DNA from: Notolepis coatsorum
Taxonomy: Eukaryota > Chordata > Actinopteri > Aulopiformes > Paralepididae
NCBI GenBank assembly: GCA_963971535.1
Contig: OZ020589.1
Coordinates: 95,724,324 to 95,788,323, forward strand
Direction of reading: 5' to 3'
DNA: 64,000 bases
Within the stretch, counting starts at the first letter, position 1. Every line of letters begins with the position of its first letter. Under the pieces are notes generated by a model. The model saw only the letters and a program-made list of their open reading frames with translations. It ran no database searches and had not been told where the DNA came from. The translations under genes were made by a program, and so were the position numbers. Positions 10,365 to 22,121 of the stretch are shown one piece after another.

Positions 10365-10640
10365 TGATATCCTGATGGTCTGTGGGCTCCTCCTTCAGCC
10401 CAGCGGAAGTATCCATGGGTGGGTCCAGCGTGTTCTGTGCCTCTTCTTTTTTAATCATCAGTAGGTCACAGAGTGGACCTGTGGACTCCTCCTTCATCTC
10501 AAAGGAAATATCCTTGGGTGCCTCCTCCTTCTTAATCATCAGTAGGTCACAGAGTGGACCTGTGGGCTCCTCCTTCATCTCAAAGGAAATATCCTTGGGT
10601 GCCTCTTCCTTCTTAATAATCAGGAGGTCTCTGGGTGGAT
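10365..10640 (-). CDS. Zinc-finger gene internal exon with acidic/Lys repeats
   Basis: This is predicted as an internal coding exon of the same gene as 183-1168. It encodes about 92 residues with a repeated block: DLLIIKKEEAPKDISFEMKE, then a near copy with DLLMIKKEE, then a third, shorter unit. Such Lys/Glu-rich N-terminal exons are common in fish C2H2 proteins. On the minus strand the acceptor is tttgccccag before 10,640 and the donor is a strong GTATGT at 10,364-10,359. The exon enters and leaves in phase 1. Its last base A plus AT of the terminal exon gives a complete codon, so the frame continues without a break. The intron between them is about 9.2 kb and full of transposons. It has no finger itself. 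An RNA read would settle the join. Confidence 0.75.
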
Positions 10641-11008
10641 CTGGGGCAAAGGAAGACAGCAATTCAATTTGTATACACCAGTGATTCACTTGTGTACCCT
10701 CTGAGACACGCTGGATCGGTGGTGGGGTCGGCTGACATGGATTCTAGAGGCAGTAGCTCTGTGAACATGCCTGAGTGAAGGTACTGGTATCATATGAAAC
10801 CAGACAACCATGGGAATCTGTGACCTCTAGGATCATCACAGCCTCATGAGACATTACAAACACGAACTAGAGACGTAGTGCATTAAGAAGCTATATGGGT
10901 TTCCTACTAATGAGTCTCAATTGTCCTGATCATCATCATTTTGGGACTACCGTCTGTGGCCCAGAAGGATCGGATATTTATTTTCTTTGGAAAAAGGTAT
11001 CGCTTATA
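10641..11008. other. Intron of zinc-finger gene, nothing recognised
   Basis: No gene or repeat termini are seen. The pyrimidine-rich acceptor of the neighbouring exon is at its left edge. Confidence 0.4.
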
Positions 11009-11016
11009 GTATCGCT

Positions 11017-11668
11017 TAGGGGTGTAACGGTATGCGTATTCTTCCCGCGACTTTACGGTACGGCCGTCACGGTGCGGTACGTGCTGCCATACGAAGAATA
11101 CGCCCTTCAGCGCAAACACACCAGTCGCACATGCAGGCACTCGCGAGGTCCGTGCGAGAACAGCGAGTCCCGACTTCAGTTCAGAGCCGGCGAAAGTGCA
11201 CGGAGAAAGGCACATTTACATTGGAACAGCTGCAGGGTCATTACAATTTTACAGTTTTCTTTCGTTTTCTTGTTTGCCCAATAACGTTAACCAAATGAAA
11301 CCAATGGAAAGACACACGCGCGTCGCCGACACACACACGCGCCAACAAACACATCAACATTCTCCCCCGCCGGACTCACAGGCACAATCAAATAAAAAAA
11401 AGAAACATACTTTTCCGGACAGATCATCTGAGCTCCTCTCCAGTTGAACTGCTATGTTTAAATCCAAATAATCCTCTGCCATTGTTGTACGTAACATGTC
11501 ATCTGTTCTCTAGTATTCAGTCTCGTCGTGAAGTTAAATTCTCTCTAGAAGTGAAACTGAAACTTAGCAAGGATAAGTTGTTAAAGGGGCAGTAGGCAAG
11601 TGGATGCCTGAACACAGAATGACACCAGTATCACTGACTACCACGGCAAGCCTATAGAAAATTATTCT

Positions 11669-11767
<99 letters not shown>

Positions 11768-11937
11768 CATCAATATAATATATAAATTAAAAAAGTTTTA
11801 AAAAATATATATATAAAAATATATATAATAATAATTATTATAAATATTTTTTTTCTGTTGTACCGAACTCGTACCGAACTGTGACCCCAATACCGAGGTA
11901 CGTACCGAACCGTGGCTTGTGTACTGTTACACCCCTA
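11017..11937. mobile_element. hAT MITE (TAGGGGTGTAACGGTA termini)
   Basis: The termini are TAGGGGTGTAACGGTA and TACTGTTACACCCCTA. The flanks gtatcgct (11,009-11,016) and gtattgct (11,938-11,945) are an 8-bp duplication with one change. No transposase. A diverged relative lies at about 32,057-32,705. Confidence 0.85.
11669..11768. repeat. TAA trinucleotide microsatellite
   Basis: About 33 perfect TAA units. It produces a meaningless poly-Ile frame on the minus strand. Confidence 0.97.
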
Positions 11938-11955
11938 GTATTGCTCATTCTCATG

Positions 11956-12314
11956 TCAGTCCTTGTCAGTTTGTTTGCTTTGTCTAACCCGTCTTGTCCT
12001 CCTTTGCTCACAGTCCTCTACCTGGCTCCACACCCTGCTCCCGAGTTCTGGATCTCTGTGTATGACCTTCGCCTGCCCGACTACTCCTCTCCTTGTGTAC
12101 CCCTTGGACTGTCCAAGAACACGATCCCGGCTACAACCCCCCCGCTTGTCCGACTACCCGTCTATACGCCAACTCCCTGGACTGTCTGAGAACCTGGTTA
12201 CCATTCTCCCTTTTCTTAATAAATATACCCGCAGTTTGGGTTTTCCCTGATTCGACATAGTCTCTGCCTGTTTGTATCTGCACCTGGGTTCTGTCTATAG
12301 TGCAACCATTACAC
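11956..12314 (+). mobile_element. Possible solo LTR fragment
   Basis: The segment starts TGTCAGTCC, contains an AATAAA at about 12,218 and ends GTGCAACCATTACA, the style of a Ty3/gypsy LTR. No target duplication could be matched, so this is tentative. Confidence 0.35.
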
Positions 12315-12408
12315 GTTGAAGAGCCACAATGGTAGGTCTATTTACCTTGAAGAACCACAATGGTAGGTTTATTTAACTTGAAGAGCCACAATGGTAGGTC
12401 TATTTGAC
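12315..12408. repeat. Three-copy tandem repeat
   Basis: Three units of about 32-36 bp built on gccacaatggtaggt. A short array without coding capacity. Confidence 0.85.
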
Positions 12409-12515
12409 CTTACAATTAGGGCTGGGCGATATGGCCTCTAAATGATATCGCAATATTTTTTGGCCATATCGCGATACACGATATATATCGCGATATTTTG
12501 ACATTTCCTCTAAAT

Positions 12516-13309
12516 CAGTGGTTCTCAACTGGTCTAGCCTCGGGACCCAACATTTTCCTTAGTCATTAAGTCGCGACCCAAAATGTTGAACCACTATGAT
12601 TTATGTAAAAAAAAAATGCAGTAATACGCAATCTTTCAAAACATGAAATAAACACAAAAAAGTGCAACAAAAGTGCAACTATTGCTAAAAACCCAATAAA
12701 ATAAAATAATAATAAATAATATATGCTTCTTAGCAGATTTCTTAGCTTAACATAACAGACCTAAGTTTGGGGGAACTAATGGGATAACTGGGGTTGCAAC
12801 AAAAGTGCAACTAGGGCTAAAAACCCAATGAAATTAAATAATAATAATAAATAATTATGCTTCTTAGCAGATTTCTTAGCTTAACATAAGAGACCTACGT
12901 TTGGGGGAACTAATGGGATAACTGGGGTTGCAACAAAAGTGCAACTAAGGGCTAAAAACACAATAAAATAAAATAATAATAATAATAAATAATATATCCT
13001 TCTTAGCAGACTTCTTAACTTAACATGCAGGGAACTAATGGGATAACTGGGGATGATGTTTGCTCCTGACAAGAGTCTCAAAGTCTGGGGTGATGGTAGA
13101 CAAAGCAACTATGAGGTCATGCTCAATGTCCAATCTGTTCCTCCGCTTTGTCTTCAGCTGGACCAGAGCTGAGAAACCACTTTCACAAAGATAGGTAGTG
13201 AAAAAAAAAAAGTAAAAAAAAAAAAAAAATTTTTTTTTTTTACACACATCCACTCAAAATGGCCCCGCGACCCACTTTTGGGTCGCGACCCACCAGTTGA
13301 GAAACACTG
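12516..13309 (-). mobile_element. Nested hAT (Charlie-like CAGTGGTTCTCAA termini)
   Basis: The termini are CAGTGGTTCTCAACTGGT and ACCAGTTGAGAAACACTG, with an 8-bp duplication ctctaaat at 12,508-12,515 and 13,310-13,317. It contains the 3' end of a transposase gene on the minus strand and three imperfect copies of a segment with gtttgggggaactaatggg. Confidence 0.9.
13036..13206 (-). pseudogene. hAT transposase C-terminal fragment
   Basis: The minus-strand frame reads TYLCESGFSALVQLKTKRRN and then RLDIEHDLIVAL. This is the conserved C-terminal hAT dimerisation region found in hAT transposases and ZBED-type proteins. The catalytic core is absent. The fragment is a remnant of the autonomous element from which the non-autonomous copy derives. 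A related piece lies in 9,033-9,449. Confidence 0.7.
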
Positions 13310-13561
13310 CTCTAAATCACTTAAAAATGCTTGATTTAACCCTTTGATGCATACAGTCACGCCAATATGATGATTATAATAAGTCCCTGCAACATATGTT
13401 TGCATTATTAAACCATGAAGATGCTTTAAAAAATAATTTAATGAAAATGTACTAAGAGTAGTCTACTGACACACTAATAAAAAAAATTATTTACATCTAA
13501 GACAATTTATATAAAAACTCTTGGGTGCCTAAGACTTTTACACAGTACTGTGTTTTCTATC

Positions 13562-13573
13562 CACTTTAGCCAA

Positions 13574-13630
<57 letters not shown>

Positions 13631-13637
13631 CACACCC
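13562..13637. repeat. CA/TA microsatellite
   Basis: A CA run followed by a TA run of about 17 units, ending in a short ACAC stretch. It lies inside the hAT element. Confidence 0.95.
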
Positions 13638-14631
13638 TACTGTGAGAAAATAATAATCACACACAAAGGTATAATGGCTTATAGCAGACTTAATGATTTT
13701 AGAATATTTCAGATAATGAAATTAAATGTTTATATCATCAACTATCCAGTTAGTATTTATACTGTCTGTAACGTTTGGCTACTTTAAATCATTGAATGTA
13801 GAGAGAGAGAGAGGGGGCGAGAATGAACAAGAGAGCCAGCCCCCCCCCCCCCCCCCCTCGGGTTTTGTTCTAGGTTTGCGTTTTGATCGTCTAAGCTGCC
13901 GTAGGTGATGACGTCACACTTGAATGTAAACAGGAAGAGATGGAGATGGAGACACACGGAGATGGAAATTGAATGATATACAGAAACGAATAACCAATAA
14001 ATATGAAGTTATGTTTAAACTTCTGTTGTCAAGCGTTGTCAATATAACCCACCCCCTTTCCTCACGAATGGAACTAGTCTTGTGGAGTCCGCTTTGACCG
14101 TTTCAGGGTTAGCAGCTATCGCTAGTTAGCTTAGCATAATCATAATGGATACCTTGGTTAGCAGCTACCGTTAGCTCATTGCTCGTGTCAATTAAATTAC
14201 ATGTTATTAAAGGTCCGCGCTGGTCTGTCTAATGAAATTAGAACCGCAACATTATATCGCACTGTACAGCCCTGACTACACTAACGTTAGCCTATAGCTC
14301 CGCCGTCCCTTCTCGAGGAAAGCACTGCGAGTGTCTCTCGGCCGCGGGCGGCGCCATATAAACTAAATACTCAATGTTCGCGATATAGTACAGTACTACA
14401 TCTCGGGTAGAACAATCCGCGATACATCGAGTATACTCGATATATCGCCCACCCCTACTTACAATCTAAAGAAATTTCATTGCAGCAGCTTTGTTAGATA
14501 GTTAGCTAAAAGCTATTTATAGGTCAGTGATCAATAGACGCACAGGAGCAGGAGGGAGAGAGACTTGTTGCTAAACGCTCAATGTTCCTCTTCTCTATCA
14601 TGCACTGCTGTGCTGTTAGTGTTTATTACAT

Positions 14632-15079
14632 GGCGTTTTCACATTTGCCGAAATGCTTGCTTGTGATTGGTCAATAGCGCGCGTCAGAGGTCAGTTATCA
14701 GACAATAATGACCGCTGTGGGACAATAATGACCGCTGTGCGCAGCTGTTCGCAGTCAAGCCCACTGACACACACTGTTTCAGTGCAATTAGACACTGCCG
14801 GTGTTCTGCTGCCGGGGAAGCTGCCGGCGATGACAGGGGGCGGAGCGACGAGCAGAGCCAGAACCAGTGTTGCGAGTCGATGTAAAATGAATTAGGTATA
14901 TTGTTAGTAATTAGCCATGTAATAAGCGGGATAATGTATAGCTATACTCGATCATTGTCGCAAAATAATTGACCTTCACTGACGTTTAAAACACCTCGCC
15001 GAGGCGGCTCGGTATTTTAAACTCTGTGTCGGTCAATTATTTTGCGACAATGACCTCGTAGCTATACATTATCCCTTAC
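14632..15079. mobile_element. Foldback element, copy 1
   Basis: Bases 14,919-15,079 form a long inverted repeat: gggataatgtatagctat pairs with its inverse, as does attgtcgcaaaataattgac. The sequence to the left (cgaaatgcttg, aataatgaccgctgt, gctgccggcgat) is shared with 43,715-43,990, so both belong to one repeat family. Superfamily not assigned. Confidence 0.65.
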
Positions 15080-15291
15080 ATAACTGATAGCTCTATTTAT
15101 TTATATTTATACTATTGTTACCTTGTGTATATATATATATATATATATATACTGGATATGCATTTAATTACATGTATACATCAGGGTTTCCGTTAGCCAG
15201 TAATTACCGGTATTTGACCGGCAAAATCTGTTGAAGTCTGAATATTTAAATCTCTCCGGTCATAATGTCCGGTGAAAATAATTCCCTCTAA

Positions 15292-16551
15292 CAGGGCTGT
15301 ACGTTAACTTTTTTTGCACATAGCACTGGTGCTACAGAGGTTGATAGTTTTGTAGCACAGGCCAAAATCTTGTAGCACAAGTATAAAACGTGTTATATTT
15401 GTAACAGTCACAAATGTGCCTATTGTATTTGTGTTATTTAGTTGCAGTGCCATGTTTGGCTGTCATTTAGTATATCGCCATGTGTTATTATTACTATGAT
15501 ACTCTCATATGCTATTTTCAATTAATATCATAAACAACATAAGGAATATTAGCATCATTTTGAGTGGACTGAAGGAATGAGTCAGCGTTAATAGTTTTAA
15601 ATGCAAATAATTTATTGAAACATAGAAGTGGGGTCGGTTGGGACACACACACACACACAATGGGGGACCCTGATGTAAACAAGACAAACGTCTTTCTCTG
15701 GTCTGCATCCCCTTAACAATTGTGTGTATTGAGCCGTACTGTACCCATTCTGCAATCTGTTAAATAAAGTTTTCATTCATTCATTCACACACACTGTTTC
15801 AACTCACCACCCCCGCATCATATTGTAGTCTAGTCTGTCTTCAAACTTCCACTCCTCTCGAAACTTGTTTATATTTGAATATCATCATTATCTGTCCATC
15901 CTCAGTTTACTATAATATACTCCTGTCCTGAGTCCTGACTAGTGACTTCATCGTCTTTCCAAACGCACGCACGCACACACACACACAGGGAAGGGGAGAG
16001 AGTGCCCCCCCATTTCCCTTTCCACACTGTGTCTGCTGGCTCTGCGCCTCTGATCAGGATTAGCTTGTTAGCTTGCTAACGTTGTAGTGATTGTAATGGT
16101 ACATAAACGTTAATTTCGGGTGATGTGCGCATAAAGGAATGGCGACGGTGCAAAGCATGTAGATGCATTTGACCCGTTGCGAGAAAGAAAAAACACCACG
16201 GACCTATTTCGGGACGTGTAGGCGCACTGCTGTGTTAACGCAGCAGTGCGCACCAACCGACCAACGCGCTGCTCCTTGCAGAAGCACGGATAGGGCGGAT
16301 ACGACTCGTCGAGTTGTCACAAGAGTTTTTTCAAAATAAGAGTATCATATGCACCTGAACGTTGCTAGCTTTCGGAGCCTAGCTGGAGCTGCGCGTGGGC
16401 AGAAATGAGACCCGCTACAGGATTTTCAAAATAAGAGTATCTATATGAACCGAATCCCTATCGCACCAGTGCTACTGAAGTAAATCCATCCATCGCACAG
16501 ACAGCTGTTGCTGTAGCACGTGCGATATATATGTCGCACTGTACACCCCTG
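15292..16551. mobile_element. Nested hAT-type element (CAGGGCTGTACGTTAAC terminus)
   Basis: It begins CAGGGCTGTACGTTAAC, ends CACTGTACACCCCTG, and is flanked by a 7-bp duplication cctctaa. Its terminus resembles the 7,067 family but the interior differs. It contains a LINE-A tail. No transposase was seen. Confidence 0.75.
15656..15790 (+). mobile_element. LINE-A 3' tail, short insertion
   Basis: This is only the last about 130 bases of LINE-A (ggggaccctgatgtaaac through ATTC repeats). It is inserted in a CA repeat, and cacacac flanks both sides. A strongly 5'-truncated copy. Confidence 0.8.
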
Positions 16552-16797
16552 CCTCTAAGCACAATTTGATTATTTGAATTGTATTAAAATAGGCTAAAAT
16601 TAAATAGCATATGCGATGAACGAAACAATCATTACATTTGTTTCATTGATGCTTCACCAAGCAGGTCTAATAATGACAACGATGTTGTCAGCGGGAGCTT
16701 GGTGCTGGTTTGCGAGAGCATGCAGCTGCAGAGCCGCAGAACCCACAGAGCTGTGCCCGCACAGTGCAGTACTCCAATTCAGCCATTGGCAATTCAG

Positions 16798-17708
16798 TAG
16801 GGGTGGACGGTATAAACGGTATAAACGGTATGAATTTGCTCTACGGTATGGATTTTGACTATACCTTGTAACCGGTAGAGCAGCTCTAAAATAGCAATGA
16901 CGTCATGTAACCACAGCGCGACTATTTCACTTGCATTTGCCCCTAAAAATAGATAGAATTAGTCATAGATAATAGATATGTGCAAACTGGAAAAAGTTAT
17001 TTAGGAGGCTTCGCGCAGTGGGCGTGTCAACACGCAATTGTCATTTCATAATAAACACATATCACCACGGGGCGCACAGCAAGTTTCAATTTCAGTTCCT
17101 GGCATTTTTAACCAATGGAGAAAGGTAAGAGATTTCCCTATCGTTTTTCTTATATGTATTATTCTACGTTAATAAAACATACCTGGTGATCAACTACAGT
17201 TTGCTGTGAACATTATGATATGTGTGTAATGTTCTGATAACGACGGCTGGGCAGCGGGGCTGGATGCTGGATTTTGCAAGAAGCATATGCAGCTGCAGAG
17301 CCGCAGAATCCACCATAACCAATCTGTACCGGCACAGTGCAGTACTCCAATTTAGCCATTGGCAATTAAGCCGTTGGGTGGGGGGCGCTGTTGAGCCGGG
17401 CCTGTGACCGGACCTGAAAGCGCCCCTACTCTGCGGCTCTGCAGTTGCATACTATTGGGAGCAGCACGGAGTCTCGACTCGGGACTTATTTTATTTGGAA
17501 TATAATGACTGTATACGCAAAAGTAGCCTAGTTTTAAATTAAAATATTATAAATCTACATGCCTTGAGGATGTCATTATTTATATAGCCTGCCTATCAGG
17601 CAAAAAAAAGTATTCTAACGGAAACACTGATACTGTGATATATACCGTTACCGTCTATGCTTCAAATTATACCGTGATATAAATTTTAGACCATACCGTC
17701 CACCCCTA
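16798..17708. mobile_element. Nested hAT (TAGGGGTGGACGGTATAAAC termini)
   Basis: The termini are TAGGGGTGGACGGTATAAAC and ACCATACCGTCCACCCCTA, with a perfect 8-bp duplication caattcag (16,790-16,797; 17,709-17,716). It lies inside the hAT element 15,182-18,219. Confidence 0.92.
17215..17632. mobile_element. Partial copy of the host hAT family inside its own guest
   Basis: This segment matches the interior and right terminus (ctaacggaaacactg) of the CAGGGTTTCC family that hosts the whole structure. The left end is missing. Confidence 0.7.
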
Positions 17709-18227
17709 CAATTCAGCTGTTGGGTGGGGGGCGCTGCTGAGCGGTCCCCAGACCGGACCTGAAAACACAGCTGGCTCTGCAGCTGCATGCTCTCGCAAAT
17801 CCAGCACTGAAGTTGTTGGGAGGTGGAGATAGTCATTACGCAAACCCACAATAATGTTGCCGTCTCTCTCTGCCAAATTTCTCAGTTCTTAGCTTGATAT
17901 AATTAATACAAATGTCCAATATAACGGAATTCGTTAGCTCATAAAAATGTGATTATAACAGACTGCTGTTTATTAATGTCGGGCAGACTGCCCACCGACA
18001 CCTCAAGTCGGCAGCAGCACGAAGTCTCGAGGGACTTATTTTATTTGGAATATATTAATGACTGTATATACGCAAAAGTAGCCTAGTTTTAAGTTAAAAT
18101 ATTATAAATGCCTTGAGGATGTCATTCTTTATATAGCCTGCCTATCAATTGTTTTTAAGCTCAATAAACTCTGACCGGAATTGATCCCATTTGTCCGGTA
18201 GATTTGACCGGCAACCCTGGTATACAT

Positions 18228-18520
18228 TCATACCAATTATTCACCTATTATATTCTCCATCCATCCATCATCCATTGCAACACCATATTATCACCTACAT
18301 CCAAGTTGGGGGATCCCCTTTGAACAGCCCATCTGAGGTTCCTCTCCTCCACGCCGCCTGTGGTGCTTTTTTCCCCTCCTATTGCTAGGTTTTTAATGAG
18401 TCGTTCCTTATCTTCATTGGGTAAAGTCTGGGAGTGTTGCATATTTAGATTTTATGGTGGGTTTTGTTTTTGATCTTTTGTGATGTTTCTTCTTGACTTG
18501 TACAAGACAACTTGTACAGC
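18228..18520. other. Intron sequence, nothing recognised
   Basis: No element termini or motif were recognised. There is a short CCAT repeat near 18,260. Confidence 0.4.
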
Positions 18521-18528
18521 CCATGGGG

Positions 18529-19800
18529 CAGGGTTCGAAATTAACGGGGGCTTGGGGCATAATGCCCTTGAAAATGGACAAAATGCCCTCGAAAATCAGT
18601 TAAGGGGGGCACAAAATGCCCCAGATAGTTTACTAATTATATATATATATTTATCCGGTAATGACGCGTCTGTGTATCGTACGGTTCAGATGACGCGCAA
18701 ATAAAAAAAAATCATTTGGCGGAGGTGAGCACTGGCTGCTGCTGCAGCAGCAGCACTGCAGCTGAGCCAGGTGCTAGTCAGTTTGTGTACAAATGGCACG
18801 CACAATATAAATCAATCTTCATTACGACTTTAAAAACATAGCCATTAACATTACATAGGCCTACACACATCTTGCCATAGCGTTAGGAGTTTGTACAACA
18901 CAACGCACGTTTTAACTATAGAATCAGCCCGCGAGGTAATACAGTCAACGAAATGTTACCGTAGCTACTAGCTAGCAGAGGAGGAAATGGGAGTCTGAGA
19001 GGCGGGGTGTTTAAAGACAATGATAGGCGTTTATTCAACATCCAAGAAGGCTAACATACAACTGTGTTTTACTAACTCCAACCGGGACCATTGCCGCTTT
19101 CCCACTGCATGCCATCACCTCCTAACGTTACCGGAGCTACCGGAGCTGATAATAACATTGCCTGAGCTGAAGGTGCGTGACACTAAAATGTCCGTGGGGA
19201 CCCGGCGCCAACCCATAGATAGTTCCAACTCACCGAATTACGTAATCCACCACAGTTGCACTCAATATTTAAATAATGTTAGTCTAAATAAATGTAGACA
19301 GATACATAATAATTTCAAGCAGAACACTAATCTTTCCATTAAGAACTGACAATCAGGGAATTTAAACATGGTTGACATTGTTTTTTTGTGTTTATATTAA
19401 AGAAAGGAAAGTCTAGTGCTGGCTGAGCATATTGTTTGTTTGCACTAAGTTAATACTACAAATGTAGCCTATATTTTTCAGTCAGTTCGGTCTTTGTGTG
19501 CCAAACATTATTTAAGGCTGTAAACACTGTAAACTTTTTTATTATTTTTTAATAAATGAGAAGCATGTTTAGATTTGAGTGTTACATTTTTTTTTATAAA
19601 AATTTACGTATATCGAACCGAACTGAAAACCGTGACCCCAAAACCGTGATACGAACCGAACCGTCTATTTTGTGAACCGTCCCACCCCTACCGTTTATTA
19701 TAAAAATTCAGTGCCCCCGAAATACAAAAAAAAGCCCCCGAAAATCAATCAAGGGGGGCAAAAAAAGCCCTTGAAATTTTTTTTTAATTTCTAACCCTGC
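18529..19800. mobile_element. hAT element (CAGGGTTCGAAATTAAC termini)
   Basis: The termini are CAGGGTTCGAAATTAAC and TTAATTTCTAACCCTG, flanked by a perfect 8-bp duplication ccatgggg (18,521-18,528; 19,801-19,808). It contains the right-hand end of a 5,725-type hAT at about 19,380-19,692. No transposase. Confidence 0.9.
19380..19692. mobile_element. Right end of a TAGGGGTGGAACGGT-family hAT
   Basis: It matches 8,640-8,994 over its length and ends GAACCGTCCCACCCCTA. Its left terminus was not found. Confidence 0.75.
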
Positions 19801-19928
19801 CATGGGGGGTATTCCATGTGATCCCGGGCTCTAGAAATACATTTGATTTGGTTCAACAGTATCGGAGCATCCCTACTGCTTATAACATTCAATATATAAA
19901 TATTTATACCTTTCCAAACAGAATCTAA

Positions 19929-21285
19929 GGGCGCTTTCACATATAGTTTTGGTGGACTCGGTGCGGACTCGGTGCGGTGAAGTTGCAACATTGTTGCATT
20001 CTTCATTTGGTTCGTCTGCGTTCACATTGCAATTTGTCAAGTGCACCAAACTTTCTGAACAATGTCACACGGTCGAAAAAGGCGCTCGTCTATTGGACAC
20101 AATAGAGAGTGGGCGCGTGTGTGTGTGTGACAGCGAGCCCTGTCTGACTCCAGATCAGCGGAGTAGTCACAATTTTCAGTCTGTGACATGTTTCGGGCTG
20201 GATGTGGGTCTTGTGCCAAGTATAACGTCCAGGTCATCTTACCAAGGGAACTTGTCTTTCTCATCCCCCGAACTCCTACTTTTTCCAAGCAAGTCACAGA
20301 CTTTAAATAGGCTAATTGTTTTTCGTTTTAACTTCTTTAATTCACATCTCTCTAGTTTGCAACAACGCAACTGCAAGCCAATGCTCCGAGACATATTTAT
20401 ATATTTGTAATTGTTATTAGGCTATTTGAATCTACCATTTAGGGCTAACAGTGTATTCAAATAAATGTAATATGTCTCGGAACATTGGCCCGCAGCTGCA
20501 CCATTGCAAACCACAGAAATGTGAACCCAAGAAGCCAAAAAGAAGTTTAGCCTGTTCAATAGTTTTAGAAGGCTATAGCCAAAGTTGCCTTGTACGCACC
20601 GCTTAGCCTATATTTTACACACTGTGTTTAGCCTATATTAAATAGTCTAATTGTTTTTTCAGCCTGTTATTCGTTTGAACTTTCAGCCTGTTAATAAATA
20701 TGTGTCGTTAATTCAGTATTTAACTTCTTGAATTCATATTTATTTAGGCTATGCTAATTAAAAACACAAATGTTATGGACATCTAATTTAATTCTCTGCT
20801 TATTTATTAATATATTGCTGACGCAGTTTTTAAAATTTTGACGTGGCATTGACCCATTGTTCTATTGAAGCCCATTACCACCATCCTCTCGCTAAACAAC
20901 TTGTACACCGCGTTGTTTTTATGGGTGCCCACAAGTAGCTGTTTAAATTGGTCTTCTGCCCATAATGTCTATCAGGGCTTTCACCTCGTCATTCGCCCAC
21001 GTCTGTCCACAAGACATGTTTACTGTGTGCTTGTTTTGCAGTGAATGCGCACCGCAGTGTTTGTTTTGTTTCCTTCTACCCAAGATGCAGTTTATCAGGT
21101 CACTTCCTATATTTGGTCTTGCGTTTGGTCCGAGACCTATGTTTTCAGGCGGACCAGAGTTTGCGTGTTTGGTCCGCACCAGAGTTCGACTGAACATTCA
21201 CACCACCCCAAAAAAAGCGGACTATCCGAGAAAACGAACTCTGGTCCGATAGTCCGGACCAAACAGATCTGGTGTGAAAGCACCC
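19929..21285 (-). mobile_element. PIF-Harbinger element, non-autonomous
   Basis: The termini are GGGCGCTTTCACA and TGTGAAAGCACCC with a 3-bp TAA duplication on both sides, the Harbinger signature. It retains the start of a Myb-like gene on the minus strand but no transposase. Confidence 0.85.
20943..21020 (-). pseudogene. Harbinger Myb-like protein, N-terminal remnant
   Basis: The frame MSCGQTWANDEVKALIDI is the beginning of the Myb/SANT-like DNA-binding protein encoded by PIF-Harbinger transposons. It stops after about 24 residues. The rest of the gene and the DDE nuclease are absent, so it is a remnant inside an internally deleted element. Confidence 0.6.
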
Positions 21286-21358
21286 TAAGACTATTTCATG
21301 CTTTTTAAGAACCCACAGCCACCCTGGTTTAGAGATTAAAGTCAGTTTCCATCCATAC

Positions 21359-21462
21359 TTGTTTGCATGAGGTCCAAAAGGCTGGTCTCCTGGTCCAGCT
21401 GTGGTGGTTTCATGCAGTCCACCAGACAGACGGACAGTTCTCTCAAACCAAGGCGTGAGAGG
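21359..21462 (-). CDS. Possible upstream exon of the zinc-finger gene
   Basis: A 104-base minus-strand segment lies between an acceptor cccctcacag (21,463-21,472) and a donor GTATGG at 21,358. One frame is open through it and reads LSRLGLRELSVCLVDCMKPP, then LDQETSLLDLMQTS. It leaves one base (phase 1), which fits the phase-1 start of the exon at 10,365-10,640. It enters needing two bases from an earlier exon. The peptide resembles short N-terminal segments I associate with fish zinc-finger genes, but no domain defines it. The exon could be spurious, since the splice signals are moderate. Confidence 0.45.
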
Positions 21463-22121
21463 CTGTGAGGGGAGGGCATATTCAGAAGAATCTTGGGGGA
21501 ACATAAGGAAAATAATGTCAGTTATTTTCACCTTCATCCCTACAGACAAAGTGGTTACAAACCTGGAATAGGTGCCATTTCTATGACCTTCCATGTAGAT
21601 TTGCCTCCCCAAAGATAGAAGCAAGACAATATTAGAATCTGAAGTACATCGTTAATAATCATCTCAAAGATTTTCTTCACATATCACTCTGATGTATGCA
21701 TTTCATCAGAGGGCAAGGTCAGCCATTTTGCAGCCATTCTGGTGCAGGAAGTCGATAGATCAAACTGTATAACCACCAGACCAAATTGAATATCAGATAA
21801 ATATGCCAGTAACAGGAAGTGAGGCGTTAAAGATGAATGATTTGAATTATGTCGAAAAACTAGAAAACGAGTACCATTTCACCCACTGAATTTTCCACAT
21901 TACTGCCACTCAGTGGAAAGAGTGATGGGGATCAGTCATAGAGATACATAGTGAACACTTCTGAGAAATTCTGTTGCTGATGGCCTCACACCATGTGGAG
22001 CAGATGATCTTCTTCTAGATGTATGTGTAGGGGTGATTGACTGTTCTCATGTGTATACTGCCACCTAGAGGCTGATATTTCTCCTGTCTGTCTCTCTCCC
22101 TCCCTTTCACCATCTCTCTCT
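21463..22121. other. Probable zinc-finger gene intron or 5' region
   Basis: No motif recognised apart from the acceptor at its left edge. There is a CT-rich stretch at 22,084-22,120. Confidence 0.4.

Larger units (their letters stand above)
12417..14457. mobile_element. hAT element (TAGGGCTGGGCGATAT termini) with nested hAT
   Basis: The termini are TAGGGCTGGGCGATATGGCC and TATATCGCCCACCCCTA, with an 8-bp duplication cttacaat at 12,409-12,416 and 14,458-14,465. The element contains the complete insertion 12,516-13,309, CA/TA microsatellites and an 18-base C run at 13,840-13,857. Confidence 0.9.
15182..18219. mobile_element. hAT element (CAGGGTTTCCGTTAG family) with nested insertions
   Basis: It starts CAGGGTTTCCGTTAGCCAG and ends in CCGGCAACCCTG. 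A perfect 8-bp duplication gtatacat flanks it (15,174-15,181; 18,220-18,227). Four copies of this family in the window have matching duplications (also 22,755, 46,562 and 57,319). This copy is expanded by two inserted hAT elements. Confidence 0.9.

Noticed and set aside
11564..11773. Poly-isoleucine frame
   Set aside because: Translation of a TAA microsatellite.
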